From: Oceanobacillus kimchii X50
GTDB lineage: Bacteria > Bacillota > Bacilli > Bacillales > Amphibacillaceae
Direction: 5' to 3'
NCBI RefSeq assembly: GCF_000340475.1
Contig: NZ_CM001792.1
Coordinates: forward strand, 2,856,921-2,920,920
DNA length: 64,000 nucleotides
Part shown: piece by piece, positions 54,200 to 63,301 of the stretch
How positions within the stretch are numbered: position 1 is the first letter of the stretch
Layout of the letters: every line of letters begins with the position of its first letter
Notes under the pieces: generated by a model
Seen by the model: the letters and a program-made list of their open reading frames with translations, nothing else
Told to the model about the DNA's origin: nothing
The model's database searches: none
Program-made: the position numbers and the translations under genes

Positions 54200-55810
54200 T
54201 TATTCTTTAAAATTGTCTACTGCAGCTTCTTCTATGGCTAAACCTTTTTTATAACGTTCCATAAACTTTTCAAAGCCTTCCACATCTATTCCATCAGGAT
54301 AAATTTCTTTCGCAGATGCATTTTTAAAGACTTTTCCATCAAGGAATTCTTCTAAACTCTCATTTTGTTGTCTATTTCTCATGTAAGAAGCTAGAATCGC
54401 AACTCCCCATGCTCCACCGTCTCCAGCTGTTTCCATAACAGATACTGGGACATTCATAGCAGCAGATACAATCTTCTGCCCTACTAATGGCGTTTTAAAT
54501 AAGCCACCATGTGCTAGGATGGAATCAATTGAAACCTTTTCCTCTTTCGTCAAAATATCCATTCCAATTTTCAAAGCACCAAATGCTGTAAATAGGTGTG
54601 TTCGCATAAAGTTTGCTAGATTAAAATTACTTTCCGGAGAGCGGACAAATAACGGTCGCCCTTTTTCTATTCCTGTAATATTTTCCCCTGAAAGGTATCC
54701 GTAACTAAGTAAACCACCACCATCTGGATCCGCTTTCATCACTTCCCCTAACATTACTTCAAATAATTGATCTGTATCCACAGTCTGCCCCATCGCTTCA
54801 TAAAATTCACGGAACAAACCAATCCAGGCATTGAGATCGCTCGAGCAATTATTGGCATGAACCATTGCAACTGGGCTACCACTCGGTGTCGTCACCATAT
54901 CAATTTCCGGGTAAACATTCTCAAGTTCATTTTCCATCACAATCATGGCAAATACCGAAGTTCCTACAGAGACATTTCCTGTGCGCTTCCTTACACTATT
55001 GGTAGCGACCATCCCCGTACCCGCATCACCTTCGGGTGGACAAAACGGTATTCCTGGTTGTAGATTTTTTGATTTATCAAGAATTTCCGCTCCAACTTGA
55101 GTTAGTTTACCTGCCTCTTCTCCCCCGTTAAGAACATTTGGAAGGATGTCATTCAATTGCCACGGGTACTGTTTACTATCAATTTTTTTATTAAATAGTT
55201 CCATCATTGGCTGATTATAGTCTTTCGTTGATTTGTCTATTGGAAACATCCCAGAAGCATCACCAATACCAATCACTTTTTCTCCAGTTAATAACCAATG
55301 AATAAAACCGGATAAAGTTGTAATTAAGTCAATACGAGGGAGATGTTTTTCCTCATTTAATATCGCTTGATAAAGATGAGCAATACTCCATCTTTCTGGA
55401 ATATTGAAATGGAATAAATCCGTTAGTTCTTCTGCTGCAACAGTTGTTGTTGAATTGCGCCATGTCCTGAAAGGCACTAATAGCTCTCCAGTTTTATCGA
55501 AGGCCATGTATCCATGCATCATTGCAGACACTCCAACAGAACCTATCGTACGGATAGTAATGCCATAATCTCGCTCTACATTTTGTTTCATTTCACTATA
55601 AGCTGTCTGTAGTCCTGTTACTATATCAACTAAGTTGTACGTCCAAAAACCATTTTCTAAATCATTTTCCCATTCAAAACTACCAGAAGCTACTGTTCCA
55701 AATTCATTATCTATTAAAACTGCTTTTATTCGAGTAGAACCAAATTCGATACCAAGTGACGTTTCACCCTTAGCAATCAACTCTTTGATTTGTGCTTGAT
55801 TTTTCTCCAA
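54200..55810 (-). CDS. araB: Ribulokinase
   Basis: A 536-residue FGGY kinase that phosphorylates L-ribulose. It has [16 protein letters not shown] (ATP site), [23 protein letters not shown] and [20 protein letters not shown] near the end. It starts at TTG 55810 after GAGGGGAG. First gene of araBDA, divergent from araR with two AraR boxes upstream and a weak cre-like AGAAAGCGCATAAT (reversed) at 55855-55868. Confidence 0.95.
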   Translation of the reverse strand: MEKNQAQIKELIAKGETSLGIEFGSTRIKAVLIDNEFGTVASGSFEWENDLENGFWTYNLVDIVTGLQTAYSEMKQNVERDYGITIRTIGSVGVSAMMHGYMAFDKTGELLVPFRTWRNSTTTVAAEELTDLFHFNIPERWSIAHLYQAILNEEKHLPRIDLITTLSGFIHWLLTGEKVIGIGDASGMFPIDKSTKDYNQPMMELFNKKIDSKQYPWQLNDILPNVLNGGEEAGKLTQVGAEILDKSKNLQPGIPFCPPEGDAGTGMVATNSVRKRTGNVSVGTSVFAMIVMENELENVYPEIDMVTTPSGSPVAMVHANNCSSDLNAWIGLFREFYEAMGQTVDTDQLFEVMLGEVMKADPDGGGLLSYGYLSGENITGIEKGRPLFVRSPESNFNLANFMRTHLFTAFGALKIGMDILTKEEKVSIDSILAHGGLFKTPLVGQKIVSAAMNVPVSVMETAGDGGAWGVAILASYMRNRQQNESLEEFLDGKVFKNASAKEIYPDGIDVEGFEKFMERYKKGLAIEEAAVDNFKE

Positions 55811-55913
55811 GTTAATCTCCCCTCTGATAGCGTCTTCATAAATTAATATGAAAAATTATGCGCTTTCTTTTTAATTCGTGGTATTTATTCACTCTGATTA
55901 AGTACAGTTTAAA

Positions 55914-55960
55914 ACTTGTGCGTACATTTGTCAAACACAAATAAATATATACGAACAAGT
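55914..55960. promoter_or_regulatory. Two AraR operator boxes upstream of araB
   Basis: ACTTGTGCGTACATTT (55914-55929) and, reversed, ACTTGTTCGTATATAT (55945-55960). Their centres are 31 bp apart (three helical turns), which suits cooperative looping by AraR. Confidence 0.8.
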
Positions 55961-56063
55961 TATTTATTCAGCTTTCTATTTCTAGAAAAAATTAATTCTC
56001 TAAACCTTCATTTGATATCTAGAAACAGCTATCTTCTTTTCAACACTTCGAAACTATGTCAAA

Positions 56064-56079
56064 ATATGTACATACAAGT
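56064..56079. promoter_or_regulatory. AraR operator box upstream of araR
   Basis: Reversed ACTTGTATGTACATAT shares the ACTTGT-NN-GTA pattern of the two araB boxes and lies 45 nt before araR, as for autoregulation. Confidence 0.75.
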
Positions 56080-56124
56080 ATCTCAACAGGACGTTCAGGC
56101 ACGAACAAAAAGGAAGTGTTATTC

Positions 56125-57213
56125 ATGAAACCTAAGTATCAAGTCATCATAGACGATATGAAAAGTAAAATTATTTCAGGAGAATACAATGTATTAGAAA
56201 AAATTCCTACAGAATCCGCCTTGCAACATAGGTATAATGTAAGTCGTCACACTGTCCGTAAAGCTATTCTAGAATTGTCTAATGAAGGGTTTTTACGAAG
56301 TGAAAAAGGATCCGGCACTTATGTAAGCAACCTTTATCAATCTAAACTTAGCGGAAATACTAGTAACAAAAAAACAATTGGTGTAATTACGACTTACATC
56401 TCTGATTATATTTTTCCATCGATTATTCGAGGCATTGAACGTAGACTAAATGAAGATAATTATTCTTTACTATTAGCTAGTACAAACAATGATGTAGAAC
56501 AAGAAAAAAAAGCATTAGAGATGATGCTATCTTATGGAGTAGATGGCTTAATTGTTGAACCAACGAAGAGTAATTTATATAACCCAAATATATCCTATTA
56601 TTTATTACTTATGGAGCAAGATATTCCTTTCGTTATGATTAATGCTTATTATGAAGAATTGGATGTACCATTTTTACGTTTAGATGATGTACAATCCAGT
56701 TATCTCGCAACCAAAGAGTTGATTTCAAAAGGACATAGACAGATTGGTCTTATTTCAAAAGAGGATGATTTACAAGGAAAGTACCGGATGAAAGGGTATA
56801 TTAAAGCTCTTGGAGAAACAAAATTGCGTTTTCAACCTGAAAATGTGTTCTCTTACAATACAGAAACAAAAGCAAACTTATCTAATGACTTAAAAGATTT
56901 TATTAGTGAGAATAGAGATTTTTTAACTGCAATTGTATGCTATAACGATGAGGTTGGTTTAGTTGTTGCCAATTTATGTAAACAGCTCGGGATATCCATC
57001 CCAGAGGAATTATCTATTATTGGACAGGACAATTCATATATTGCTCAAAATGCGAATATCAAACTTACAACCTTGACGCACCCCCAAGAACAAATGGGAA
57101 ATGATGCAGCAGACTGGGTTATTAGGAAATTACAAGGAAAGAAAGACTTACCTAAAGAGCATTATTATCAACCAGATTTAATTAAAGGGGAAACTATAAA
57201 AGAAATAGATTAA
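56125..57213 (+). CDS. araR: Arabinose operon repressor AraR
   Basis: A 362-residue repressor with a GntR-type winged helix (KSKIISGEYNVLEKIPTESALQ, VSRHTVRKAILEL, GSGTYVS) fused to a LacI/GalR-type ligand domain (IGVITTYISDYIFPSIIRGI, ISIPEELSIIGQDNS). This chimera is the AraR signature in Bacillota; L-arabinose releases it from DNA. I chose ATG 56125 after AAGGAAG rather than ATG 56056, which would cover an AraR box. Divergent from araBDA. Confidence 0.94.
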   Translation: MKPKYQVIIDDMKSKIISGEYNVLEKIPTESALQHRYNVSRHTVRKAILELSNEGFLRSEKGSGTYVSNLYQSKLSGNTSNKKTIGVITTYISDYIFPSIIRGIERRLNEDNYSLLLASTNNDVEQEKKALEMMLSYGVDGLIVEPTKSNLYNPNISYYLLLMEQDIPFVMINAYYEELDVPFLRLDDVQSSYLATKELISKGHRQIGLISKEDDLQGKYRMKGYIKALGETKLRFQPENVFSYNTETKANLSNDLKDFISENRDFLTAIVCYNDEVGLVVANLCKQLGISIPEELSIIGQDNSYIAQNANIKLTTLTHPQEQMGNDAADWVIRKLQGKKDLPKEHYYQPDLIKGETIKEID

Positions 57214-57225
57214 AGTAAAGCTTCC

Positions 57226-57330
57226 TTCAATGAGTGGAGATTCGTTCTTCCTCCATTGAATGTTATTCCTGCAAAAAAATTATCCGTTAGCAATGGAGAT
57301 TAAAAAGAGTAACATTCGTATTTCAAATAT
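57226..57330. repeat. araR 3' hairpin and decayed dispersed repeat
   Basis: TTCAAT-GGAG and CTCC-ATTGAA (57226-57260) form a hairpin without a T-run. It is followed by CCGTTAGCAATGGAGATTAA and AACATTCGTATTTC, a degraded match to the tail of the repeat at 50215-50365. The rest of 57331-57522 is AT-rich; reversed GTGTACGAACATTTT at 57487-57501 resembles both an AraR box and half a PUR pair. Confidence 0.4.
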
Positions 57331-57522
57331 AATTTCTTATTACGAAATATTCTATGCACTAAGTAATTCAGTTATTCTTCAAGTCAGTTACTTTTTATTG
57401 CCGTTTTATTTATAAAATCAAACATTTTTCGCATATTTAGAATACATTCAAATTCTTAAATTGAATCCTAAACCAACATCCATTAAAATGTTCGTACACA
57501 TAGTAAAGGAGATGGGTTAATC

Positions 57523-58650
57523 TTGATTTATGACATTGCAATTATTGGAGCAGGATCAATGGGATTATCAGCAGGATACTATCTTTCAAAAGCTGGAAAA
57601 ACGGTAGCACTTATTGACTCGAATGATCCACCTCATACAGAAGGTTCTCATCATGGAGAAACCCGTATTATACGACATGCATATGGTGAGGGCGCAGCAT
57701 ATGTACCTTTGGCATTGAGGTCGCAAGAATTGTGGAACGACCTTAATCAAACGTTTAATCAAGATGTGTTCCACCAAACAGGTGTATTAAATATAGGACC
57801 GGAGAATTCTGTATTTTTACATAATGTGATACAATCTGCTCGTCAATATAATTTACAAACTGAGATTCTATCAGCAGAGCAAATAAATAATAGATGGCCA
57901 GGATATCACTTACCAAATCATTTAATGGGGGTTTATGAAATTAATTCTGGAGTGTTAATGAGTGAAAATGCCCTTCAGACTTATCGAGAACTTGCTACAG
58001 CACTTGGCGCTACAATTTATACAAATACATGTATTCACCGTTTGGATGTAACGAATCAACGCATCACAATTCATTCATCTAGTAATACGATTAAAGCAAA
58101 ACAGCTTATCATAACTGCTGGGAAAGGAACGAATCAAATCCTATCCTTACTTGGCTATCAGCTTCCGTTATTTCCAATACGTAAAACGTTCTCGTGGTTC
58201 TCAGCAGCCGAATCTATTTATCATTCTGATATCTTTCCTGCTTGGTCCTTTGATAATGGAAACGAAACATATTACGGCTTCCCGAGTATTGATAAAGCTG
58301 GTATAAAAGTTGGCAGACATGATGGTGGCCAACCTGTGAAGGCAGATGAACCTTTGAAAAAATTTGGTACATATTCCGAAGACGAACAAGATGTCAGCCA
58401 ATTTGTTCATCGATATATGTCTCCTGAATTACAGCATAGACAAGGAAAAGTATGCACTTATACGAATACACCAGATGGCAATTTCATCATAGATCGACTT
58501 CCAAACTATCAACATGTACTAGTCGCTTGTGGGTTCTCTGGTCACGGATTCAAATTTAGCAGCGGCGTAGGAGAATTATTGAGTCAATTAGCCATTCGAG
58601 GAAAAACTAGTTTGGATATATCCCATTTTTCTTTAAATAGATTCGCATGA
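57523..58650 (+). CDS. Monomeric sarcosine oxidase / N-methyl amino acid oxidase
   Basis: A 375-residue flavin oxidase: N-terminal FAD fold (IIGAGSMGLSAGYYLSKAG), HHGETRIIRHAYGEGAAYV, the flavin-linking Cys in KVCTYTNTPDGNF, and GFSGHGFKFSSGVGE. It oxidises sarcosine or a related N-methyl amine to give formaldehyde, glycine and H2O2. The formaldehyde link to hxlAB, 2 kb away, is suggestive but they are separate units. It starts at TTG 57523 after AAAGGAG. Confidence 0.9.
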   Translation: MIYDIAIIGAGSMGLSAGYYLSKAGKTVALIDSNDPPHTEGSHHGETRIIRHAYGEGAAYVPLALRSQELWNDLNQTFNQDVFHQTGVLNIGPENSVFLHNVIQSARQYNLQTEILSAEQINNRWPGYHLPNHLMGVYEINSGVLMSENALQTYRELATALGATIYTNTCIHRLDVTNQRITIHSSSNTIKAKQLIITAGKGTNQILSLLGYQLPLFPIRKTFSWFSAAESIYHSDIFPAWSFDNGNETYYGFPSIDKAGIKVGRHDGGQPVKADEPLKKFGTYSEDEQDVSQFVHRYMSPELQHRQGKVCTYTNTPDGNFIIDRLPNYQHVLVACGFSGHGFKFSSGVGELLSQLAIRGKTSLDISHFSLNRFA

Positions 58651-58654
58651 ATTT

Positions 58655-58694
58655 AAAAACAAGGAACGCTGGCAACATCGGTTCCTTGTTTTTT
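58655..58694. terminator. Bidirectional intrinsic terminator
   Basis: AAAAACAAGGAAC pairs perfectly with GTTCCTTGTTTTTT. Shared by the oxidase gene and the converging que operon. Confidence 0.9.
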
Positions 58695-58703
58695 AATATA
58701 GGA

Positions 58704-59426
58704 TTAAACCCCCCGCTTGTTCCCCCACAAATAAGTGTGTAATTGTGGTAATACTCGAACATCCTTAAGTAACTTATTTTCCATCACACGATCGATCAAT
58801 TTCTCATATTTCTCCAATAGATCAGATAATAAGCTTTCATTCTCATTCGCTTCTAGATTATCATTTCCTACCTGTAGAAATAATGTAACAGATGGATATC
58901 TTTCATGTATTTGTTCTGCGTAGGCCAAATCCTCTTCATCAAAAATAACGACTTTCAAACTAAAATGTCCATCTTGTTCCTTATGTAATCTCTCAATAAT
59001 GTAATCAAGCGTAGTAAAATTAATTTTCATTCCTGAACTTGGTGGCTTAGGAGATAATGTTAGATCATCTATTTTTGTAAACCAATTTTGCCATCTACTT
59101 CCCTGTGTTTCCAGAGCGACTTCTATTTGGTGTTGATGCAATAAATCGACCAAACTATCTATTTGCTTCAATAATCCAGGGTTTCCACCTGAAATCGTTA
59201 CGTGGCCAAATTTGTTGCCTCCTACTTCTTTTAAAGAATCAAAAATTTCTGCTGGTTCCAACATTTGAATCGAGTCTTTTTCCGATCCATCCCATGTAAA
59301 TTTAGAATCACACCAAGAACAGGAATAATCACAGCCTGCAGTACGCACAAACATCGTTTTTCTGCCAATGACCATACCTTCCCCTTGAATAGTAGGACCG
59401 AATATTTCTAAAACAGGAATCTTCAT
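58704..59426 (-). CDS. queE: 7-carboxy-7-deazaguanine synthase
   Basis: A 240-residue radical-SAM enzyme of queuosine/preQ1 synthesis. It has GPTIQGEGMVIGRKTMFVR, the cluster motif CDYSCSWC and TISGGNPGLL. It converts carboxytetrahydropterin to CDG. Its start overlaps the queD stop (ATGA). Confidence 0.94.
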   Translation of the reverse strand: MKIPVLEIFGPTIQGEGMVIGRKTMFVRTAGCDYSCSWCDSKFTWDGSEKDSIQMLEPAEIFDSLKEVGGNKFGHVTISGGNPGLLKQIDSLVDLLHQHQIEVALETQGSRWQNWFTKIDDLTLSPKPPSSGMKINFTTLDYIIERLHKEQDGHFSLKVVIFDEEDLAYAEQIHERYPSVTLFLQVGNDNLEANENESLLSDLLEKYEKLIDRVMENKLLKDVRVLPQLHTYLWGNKRGV

Positions 59427-59860
59427 GTTGATTTCTCCCCTCTCGGACGATAGATACAGTAACTAGTAGGAGTTTCTCGTAAATAAACCTGTATACATTT
59501 CGGTTTATTTTGCAAACCATCTAAATAATCCTGAATGATTTCATAAATTTTACGAGAGACTACTTCTGTGGTTGGAAAGTCAATTGCTTGTTCATCTGAA
59601 AAAGCAGAATCATGATTGATTACTCCATGATCAAAGCGTTTATGAATCAAATCCTTAATCTGTTTAAAATTTACTAAAAATCCAGTTTCATCGAGTTCAT
59701 CTCCAACAACTGTTATATTTGTAAAATACGTGTGTCCATGCATTTGTTGACACTTACCTGCTTGATCTTGTGGAATATAATGAGCTGCTGAAAAATGAAA
59801 ATCCTTATTAAGTTCATAAGCATACGAATGGGGGATAACAGGATATATTTGTTGCATCAT
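59423..59860 (-). CDS. queD: 6-carboxytetrahydropterin synthase
   Basis: A 145-residue pterin-fold enzyme that makes 6-carboxytetrahydropterin from GTP-derived dihydroneopterin triphosphate. Zinc ligands are in FHFSAAHY and MHGHTY; the catalytic Cys is in GKCQQMHGH. Its ATG overlaps the stop of an 18-codon ORF (ATGA). Confidence 0.94.
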   Translation of the reverse strand: MMQQIYPVIPHSYAYELNKDFHFSAAHYIPQDQAGKCQQMHGHTYFTNITVVGDELDETGFLVNFKQIKDLIHKRFDHGVINHDSAFSDEQAIDFPTTEVVSRKIYEIIQDYLDGLQNKPKCIQVYLRETPTSYCIYRPRGEKST

Positions 59861-59913
59861 TTCAATCTCCCCCTTATTTGTTGAACAATAGAAACTTTCG
59901 GCTTTTTAAACAT
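59857..59913 (-). CDS. 18-residue leader ORF coupled to queD
   Basis: MFKKPKVSIVQQIRGRLK has a strong GAGGAG site 8 nt upstream and its stop overlaps the queD start. It lies after the preQ1 riboswitch terminator, where queC would usually be. It could be a leader peptide that sets up translation of queD, or the remains of a deleted queC. Confidence 0.5.
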   Translation of the reverse strand: MFKKPKVSIVQQIRGRLK

Positions 59914-60022
59914 ATTATTTCTCCTCTCTTTTCCTCAAATATGAATCCATCCCATATAAAAAAGAAGAAGAAAATAATGTTTGCTGATGAGTGACCGTTT
60001 TACTTTCACAGTCCATACAATC

Positions 60023-60053
60023 AAAAAAAACAACACAAAGAAGCGTGTTGTTT
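60023..60053 (-). terminator. Terminator of the preQ1 riboswitch
   Basis: Minus strand: CAACAC, loop and GTGTTG, followed by eight Ts, just after the aptamer. Confidence 0.85.
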
Positions 60054-60059
60054 ATCTCC

Positions 60060-60096
60060 TTAGTTTTTTATAGAGGGATTTAAATCGCGAACCTCT
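60060..60096 (-). ncRNA. preQ1-I riboswitch
   Basis: Minus strand shows AGAGGTTCGCGA, CCCTCT and the A-rich tail TATAAAAAACTAA, the compact H-type pseudoknot of class I preQ1 switches. Binding of preQ1 should end transcription before queD-queE. Confidence 0.92.
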
Positions 60097-60328
60097 CCTA
60101 CAATACTGCAGTGTTCTATTTAATTCACAACGTTAGATTAACATATTTCCGCTTGAAAATATAGGTAAGTTTACTTTGATTTTAATAGTTTTACCAATGT
60201 TCTATACTTTGAATATTTTATTTTATGAACATTTAAATAATTCCTCTTATTTGATGCACACAAATATAAACGATATAATTTTTTACAATCGTTCAGATAG
60301 CTATCGTTATTTTGAAAGGAGAAAAAGC

Positions 60329-60703
60329 ATGGGACATGTTTGCAATAGAGATTTCAACTGTGAAAAAGAATTAACATTAGCAGTAATTGGCGGTAAGTGG
60401 AAAATGCTAATTCTTTGGTATTTAGGAAAAGAAGGTACGAAGCGATTTAACGAGTTGAAATCACTCATGCCTAATATTACCCAGCGTATGCTCGTAAATC
60501 AGCTTCGAGAATTAGAATCTGACTTTATTGTTCATCGTGAAGTTTATCCCGTCGTACCTCCGAAAGTAGAATATTCGCTGACGGAACGAGGAGAAACATT
60601 AATGCCGATATTAGAAGCAATGTATGATTGGGGTAAAGATTACAAAGATTTTTTAGAAGACCATCTAGATCGTTCTAAAGAAAATTCAACGAATAACACA
60701 TAA
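60329..60703 (+). CDS. hxlR: HxlR family transcriptional regulator
   Basis: A 124-residue MarR-like winged-helix regulator ([49 protein letters not shown]). The N-terminal Cys in [10 protein letters not shown] fits formaldehyde or thiol sensing. In B. subtilis HxlR activates hxlAB in the presence of formaldehyde; here hxlAB follow directly on the same strand. I chose ATG 60329 (AAAGGAG 7 nt upstream) over the codon at 60176. Upstream 60097-60328 shows no other gene. Confidence 0.88.
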   Translation: MGHVCNRDFNCEKELTLAVIGGKWKMLILWYLGKEGTKRFNELKSLMPNITQRMLVNQLRELESDFIVHREVYPVVPPKVEYSLTERGETLMPILEAMYDWGKDYKDFLEDHLDRSKENSTNNT

Positions 60704-60705
60704 TC

Positions 60706-60733
60706 AACCATGTACAAATGTATATGGTTTTTT
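60706..60733 (+). terminator. Intrinsic terminator of hxlR
   Basis: AACCAT-g-TACA, loop and TGTA-t-ATGGTT, then TTTT. Confidence 0.75.
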
Positions 60734-60873
60734 ATTTGCAACAAATAATCCTGATTTTTACAGTATACTTTTTGTCACTATATGAGTTAAAAGTGCGTAC
60801 TTCCGTTCATGATAGTTAGAACTTATAATGGACATCATACTTTAAAGTTAACCAAAGAAAGGAAGAGTTCAAT

Positions 60874-61506
60874 ATGAAATTACAACTAGCATTAGATCTT
60901 GTCAACATTCCAGAAGCAATCGAATTAGTAAAGGAAGTTGAATCATATATTGACATCGTAGAAATTGGCACACCCGTCGTTATTAATGAAGGACTTAAAG
61001 CAGTAAAAGAAATGAAGGCTGCTTTCCCGAACTTAACGGTATTAGCTGATCTCAAAATTATGGATGCAGCTGGATATGAAGTAAGTCAAGCTTCTCAAGC
61101 AGGAGCTGATATTATTACAATTCTTGGTACAGCCGAAGATCAATCGATCAAAGGAGCCGTGGAAGAAGCAAAAAAACATAACAAAAAGATCCTTGTCGAT
61201 ATGATTGCCGTAAAAGATATTGAAACACGTGCAAAAGAATTAGATGAACTAGGTGTAGATTACATCTGTGTACACACTGGCTATGATTTACAAGCTGTAG
61301 GTAAGAACTCTTTTGAAGATCTTGCAACCATTAAAAGTGTTGTTAAACAAGCCCAAACAGCTATCGCAGGCGGAATCAAGCAAGAAACACTTACAGAAGT
61401 AATTAAGCACCAACCCGACCTCATCATTGTAGGTGGCGGAATCACAAGCAAAGAAGATAAACAAGCCGTTGCTCGTGAAATGAAAGAATTAATCCAATTA
61501 GGATAG
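60874..61506 (+). CDS. hxlA: 3-hexulose-6-phosphate synthase
   Basis: A 210-residue TIM-barrel of the OMPDC superfamily. ADLKIMDAA is the metal/active-site motif. It condenses formaldehyde with ribulose-5-phosphate. Coupled to hxlB 9 nt downstream. Together they detoxify formaldehyde by the ribulose monophosphate route. Confidence 0.95.
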   Translation: MKLQLALDLVNIPEAIELVKEVESYIDIVEIGTPVVINEGLKAVKEMKAAFPNLTVLADLKIMDAAGYEVSQASQAGADIITILGTAEDQSIKGAVEEAKKHNKKILVDMIAVKDIETRAKELDELGVDYICVHTGYDLQAVGKNSFEDLATIKSVVKQAQTAIAGGIKQETLTEVIKHQPDLIIVGGGITSKEDKQAVAREMKELIQLG

Positions 61507-61515
61507 TGATAAATA

Positions 61516-62073
61516 ATGAAAACAACACAGTATGCTTCTGAAATCATACAGGAATTAAGCCAGTCAATCCGGTTAATTTCTGATAATGAATCAGAGAAAT
61601 TAATAGATAGTATCACAGAATCTAATAAAATTTTTGTCGCTGGTGCCGGAAGATCTGGGTTTATGGGAAAATCTTTTGTGATGAGAATGATGCATATGGG
61701 AATTGATGCATATGTAGTGGGAGAAACCGTAACTGCTAATTTAGAAGAAAACGACTTGTTAATTATCGGATCAGGTTCAGGAGAAACAAAAACCTTAGTT
61801 TCCATCGCTGAAAAAGCCAAAAACTTTAGGGGCACGGTTGCGGTAGTAACTACTGCACCGGAATCCACAATTGGAAAGTTAGCAGATATTGTAGTTCATT
61901 TACCCGGAGCTACGAAAAATCACACAGAAAATAATTACCAAACTATCCAACCAATGGGCTCTCTTTTTGAGCAAACAATGATGTTATTTTACGATGCTCT
62001 AATTCTGAAGTTTATGAACAAAAAAGGATTAGATTCTCAGACCATGTACGGCAAGCACGCAAATCTCGAATAA
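61516..62073 (+). CDS. hxlB: 6-phospho-3-hexuloisomerase
   Basis: A 185-residue SIS-domain sugar isomerase (FVAGAGRSGFMGKSFVMRM, IIGSGSGETKTLV) that turns hexulose-6-phosphate into fructose-6-phosphate. Last gene of the hxl unit. Confidence 0.95.
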   Translation: MKTTQYASEIIQELSQSIRLISDNESEKLIDSITESNKIFVAGAGRSGFMGKSFVMRMMHMGIDAYVVGETVTANLEENDLLIIGSGSGETKTLVSIAEKAKNFRGTVAVVTTAPESTIGKLADIVVHLPGATKNHTENNYQTIQPMGSLFEQTMMLFYDALILKFMNKKGLDSQTMYGKHANLE

Positions 62074-62143
62074 TTCACAGAGAGTTATATAATTAATCAC
62101 AAAAATATTTTGGGATTAATTACGTAAATCTGCTTGCTAGTTA

Positions 62144-62185
62144 GCCCTGGTTTGCTATTAAATGCAAACCAGGGCATTTTGTTTT
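62144..62185 (+). terminator. Intrinsic terminator of hxlAB
   Basis: GCCCTGGTTTGC pairs perfectly with GCAAACCAGGGC and is followed by a T-rich tract. Confidence 0.85.
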
Positions 62186-62243
62186 CCAACTTATTTTAGA
62201 TTTAACTTTGTTCTGTTTATTTTGATTTCTAAAGAATTATAGC

Positions 62244-62389
62244 TTTTAGAACCACTCTATTCACTACTTTTCTTCGGATTATAAGGCTTTTTTCGTTTTT
62301 AGAGCCACTTTATTCACTACTTTCTTCGGATTATAAGTAAGTTATGTTTTTTACAACTGCTCTCTTTTCTACTTCTCACAAACTTTAGG
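62244..62389. repeat. Three imperfect 53-bp tandem repeats
   Basis: TTAGAACCACTCTATTCACT at 62245, TTAGAGCCACTTTATTCACT at 62299 and a weaker TTACAACTGCTCTCTTTTCT at 62351 head three copies with a period of about 53 bp. Copies 1 and 2 also share CTTCGGATTATAAG. Not coding. Confidence 0.7.
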
Positions 62390-62520
62390 CTTATTTTGGT
62401 TTTTACAACGAAGCTATATTATAAATTTATATCCAATCTTATAAAATTACTTATTTTTGCTTATTTATAATTACAAACACTTAATTTTATTGTATAATTA
62501 CTTAAAAGGAGGAGATTTCT

Positions 62521-63300
62521 TTGTATCAAGAAGAAAGATTGTTATCTATATTGGATTATTTAAAAGAAAATAAAAGAATTTCCGTTGAACAAATATGTTC
62601 ACTTTTCAATATATCGAGAGATACTGCGCGTAGAGATCTGGTGAAGCTTGAAGAAGAAAGCAAAATTGTGCGCACTCGTGGTGGAGCTCTCCTCCCTTCC
62701 ATCCATACAGAAATTAAAAATTACTCCCATCGACTAAACATTGTTTCAGATGAGAAAAAGGTGATTGGTAAAAAAGCAGCATCGTTAATTTATCCGGGTG
62801 ACAGGATAATCTTAGATGCTTCAACTACAGTACAATCATGTGCTGAGCATATTAACAATACCGAATGTACGATAATCACCAATTCTATTAATCAAGCAGA
62901 AGTATTATCCTCTAATTCAAATATCAATATTCAGTTGTTAGGTGGGATTTTGGAAAAAGAGCATCGATATGTATATGGCTCTTCTGTAATAGATAAACTT
63001 TCCGAATACAATGTAGATAAAGTTTTTATTGGAGTTGTAGGTATCTCTGAAAGTGGATTAACAATTGCACATGAAGAAGATGGTGCAGTGAAAAGAAAAA
63101 TGATACAACAGGCTAAGCAGGTAATCGCATTAGCTGACAATACTAAATTAGGAAATACGGATTTTTTCCGATTTGCGGATTTACAAGATATTGATTTATT
63201 AATTACAGATAAAACACCGCCACAAGCATTTAGGGAATTGCTGCATAAACATCATGTTGAACTTTTAACAGCAGAGATTAATGATCAAGGAGATGAATGA
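62521..63300 (+). CDS. DeoR family transcriptional regulator
   Basis: A 259-residue regulator: N-terminal DeoR helix-turn-helix (EERLLSILDYLKENKRISVEQI, FNISRDTARRDLVKLEEE, TRGGAL) and a sugar-phosphate sensor domain (IYPGDRIILDASTTVQ, NSINQAEVL). TTG start after AAGGAGGAG. It is coupled to a HAD phosphatase gene 1 nt downstream. Confidence 0.92.
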   Translation: MYQEERLLSILDYLKENKRISVEQICSLFNISRDTARRDLVKLEEESKIVRTRGGALLPSIHTEIKNYSHRLNIVSDEKKVIGKKAASLIYPGDRIILDASTTVQSCAEHINNTECTIITNSINQAEVLSSNSNINIQLLGGILEKEHRYVYGSSVIDKLSEYNVDKVFIGVVGISESGLTIAHEEDGAVKRKMIQQAKQVIALADNTKLGNTDFFRFADLQDIDLLITDKTPPQAFRELLHKHHVELLTAEINDQGDE

Positions 63301-63301
63301 T

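Noticed and set aside
62074..62520. Possible CRISPR-like array in the 53-bp repeats
   Set aside because: Only three diverging copies without separate unique spacers, and no cas genes.
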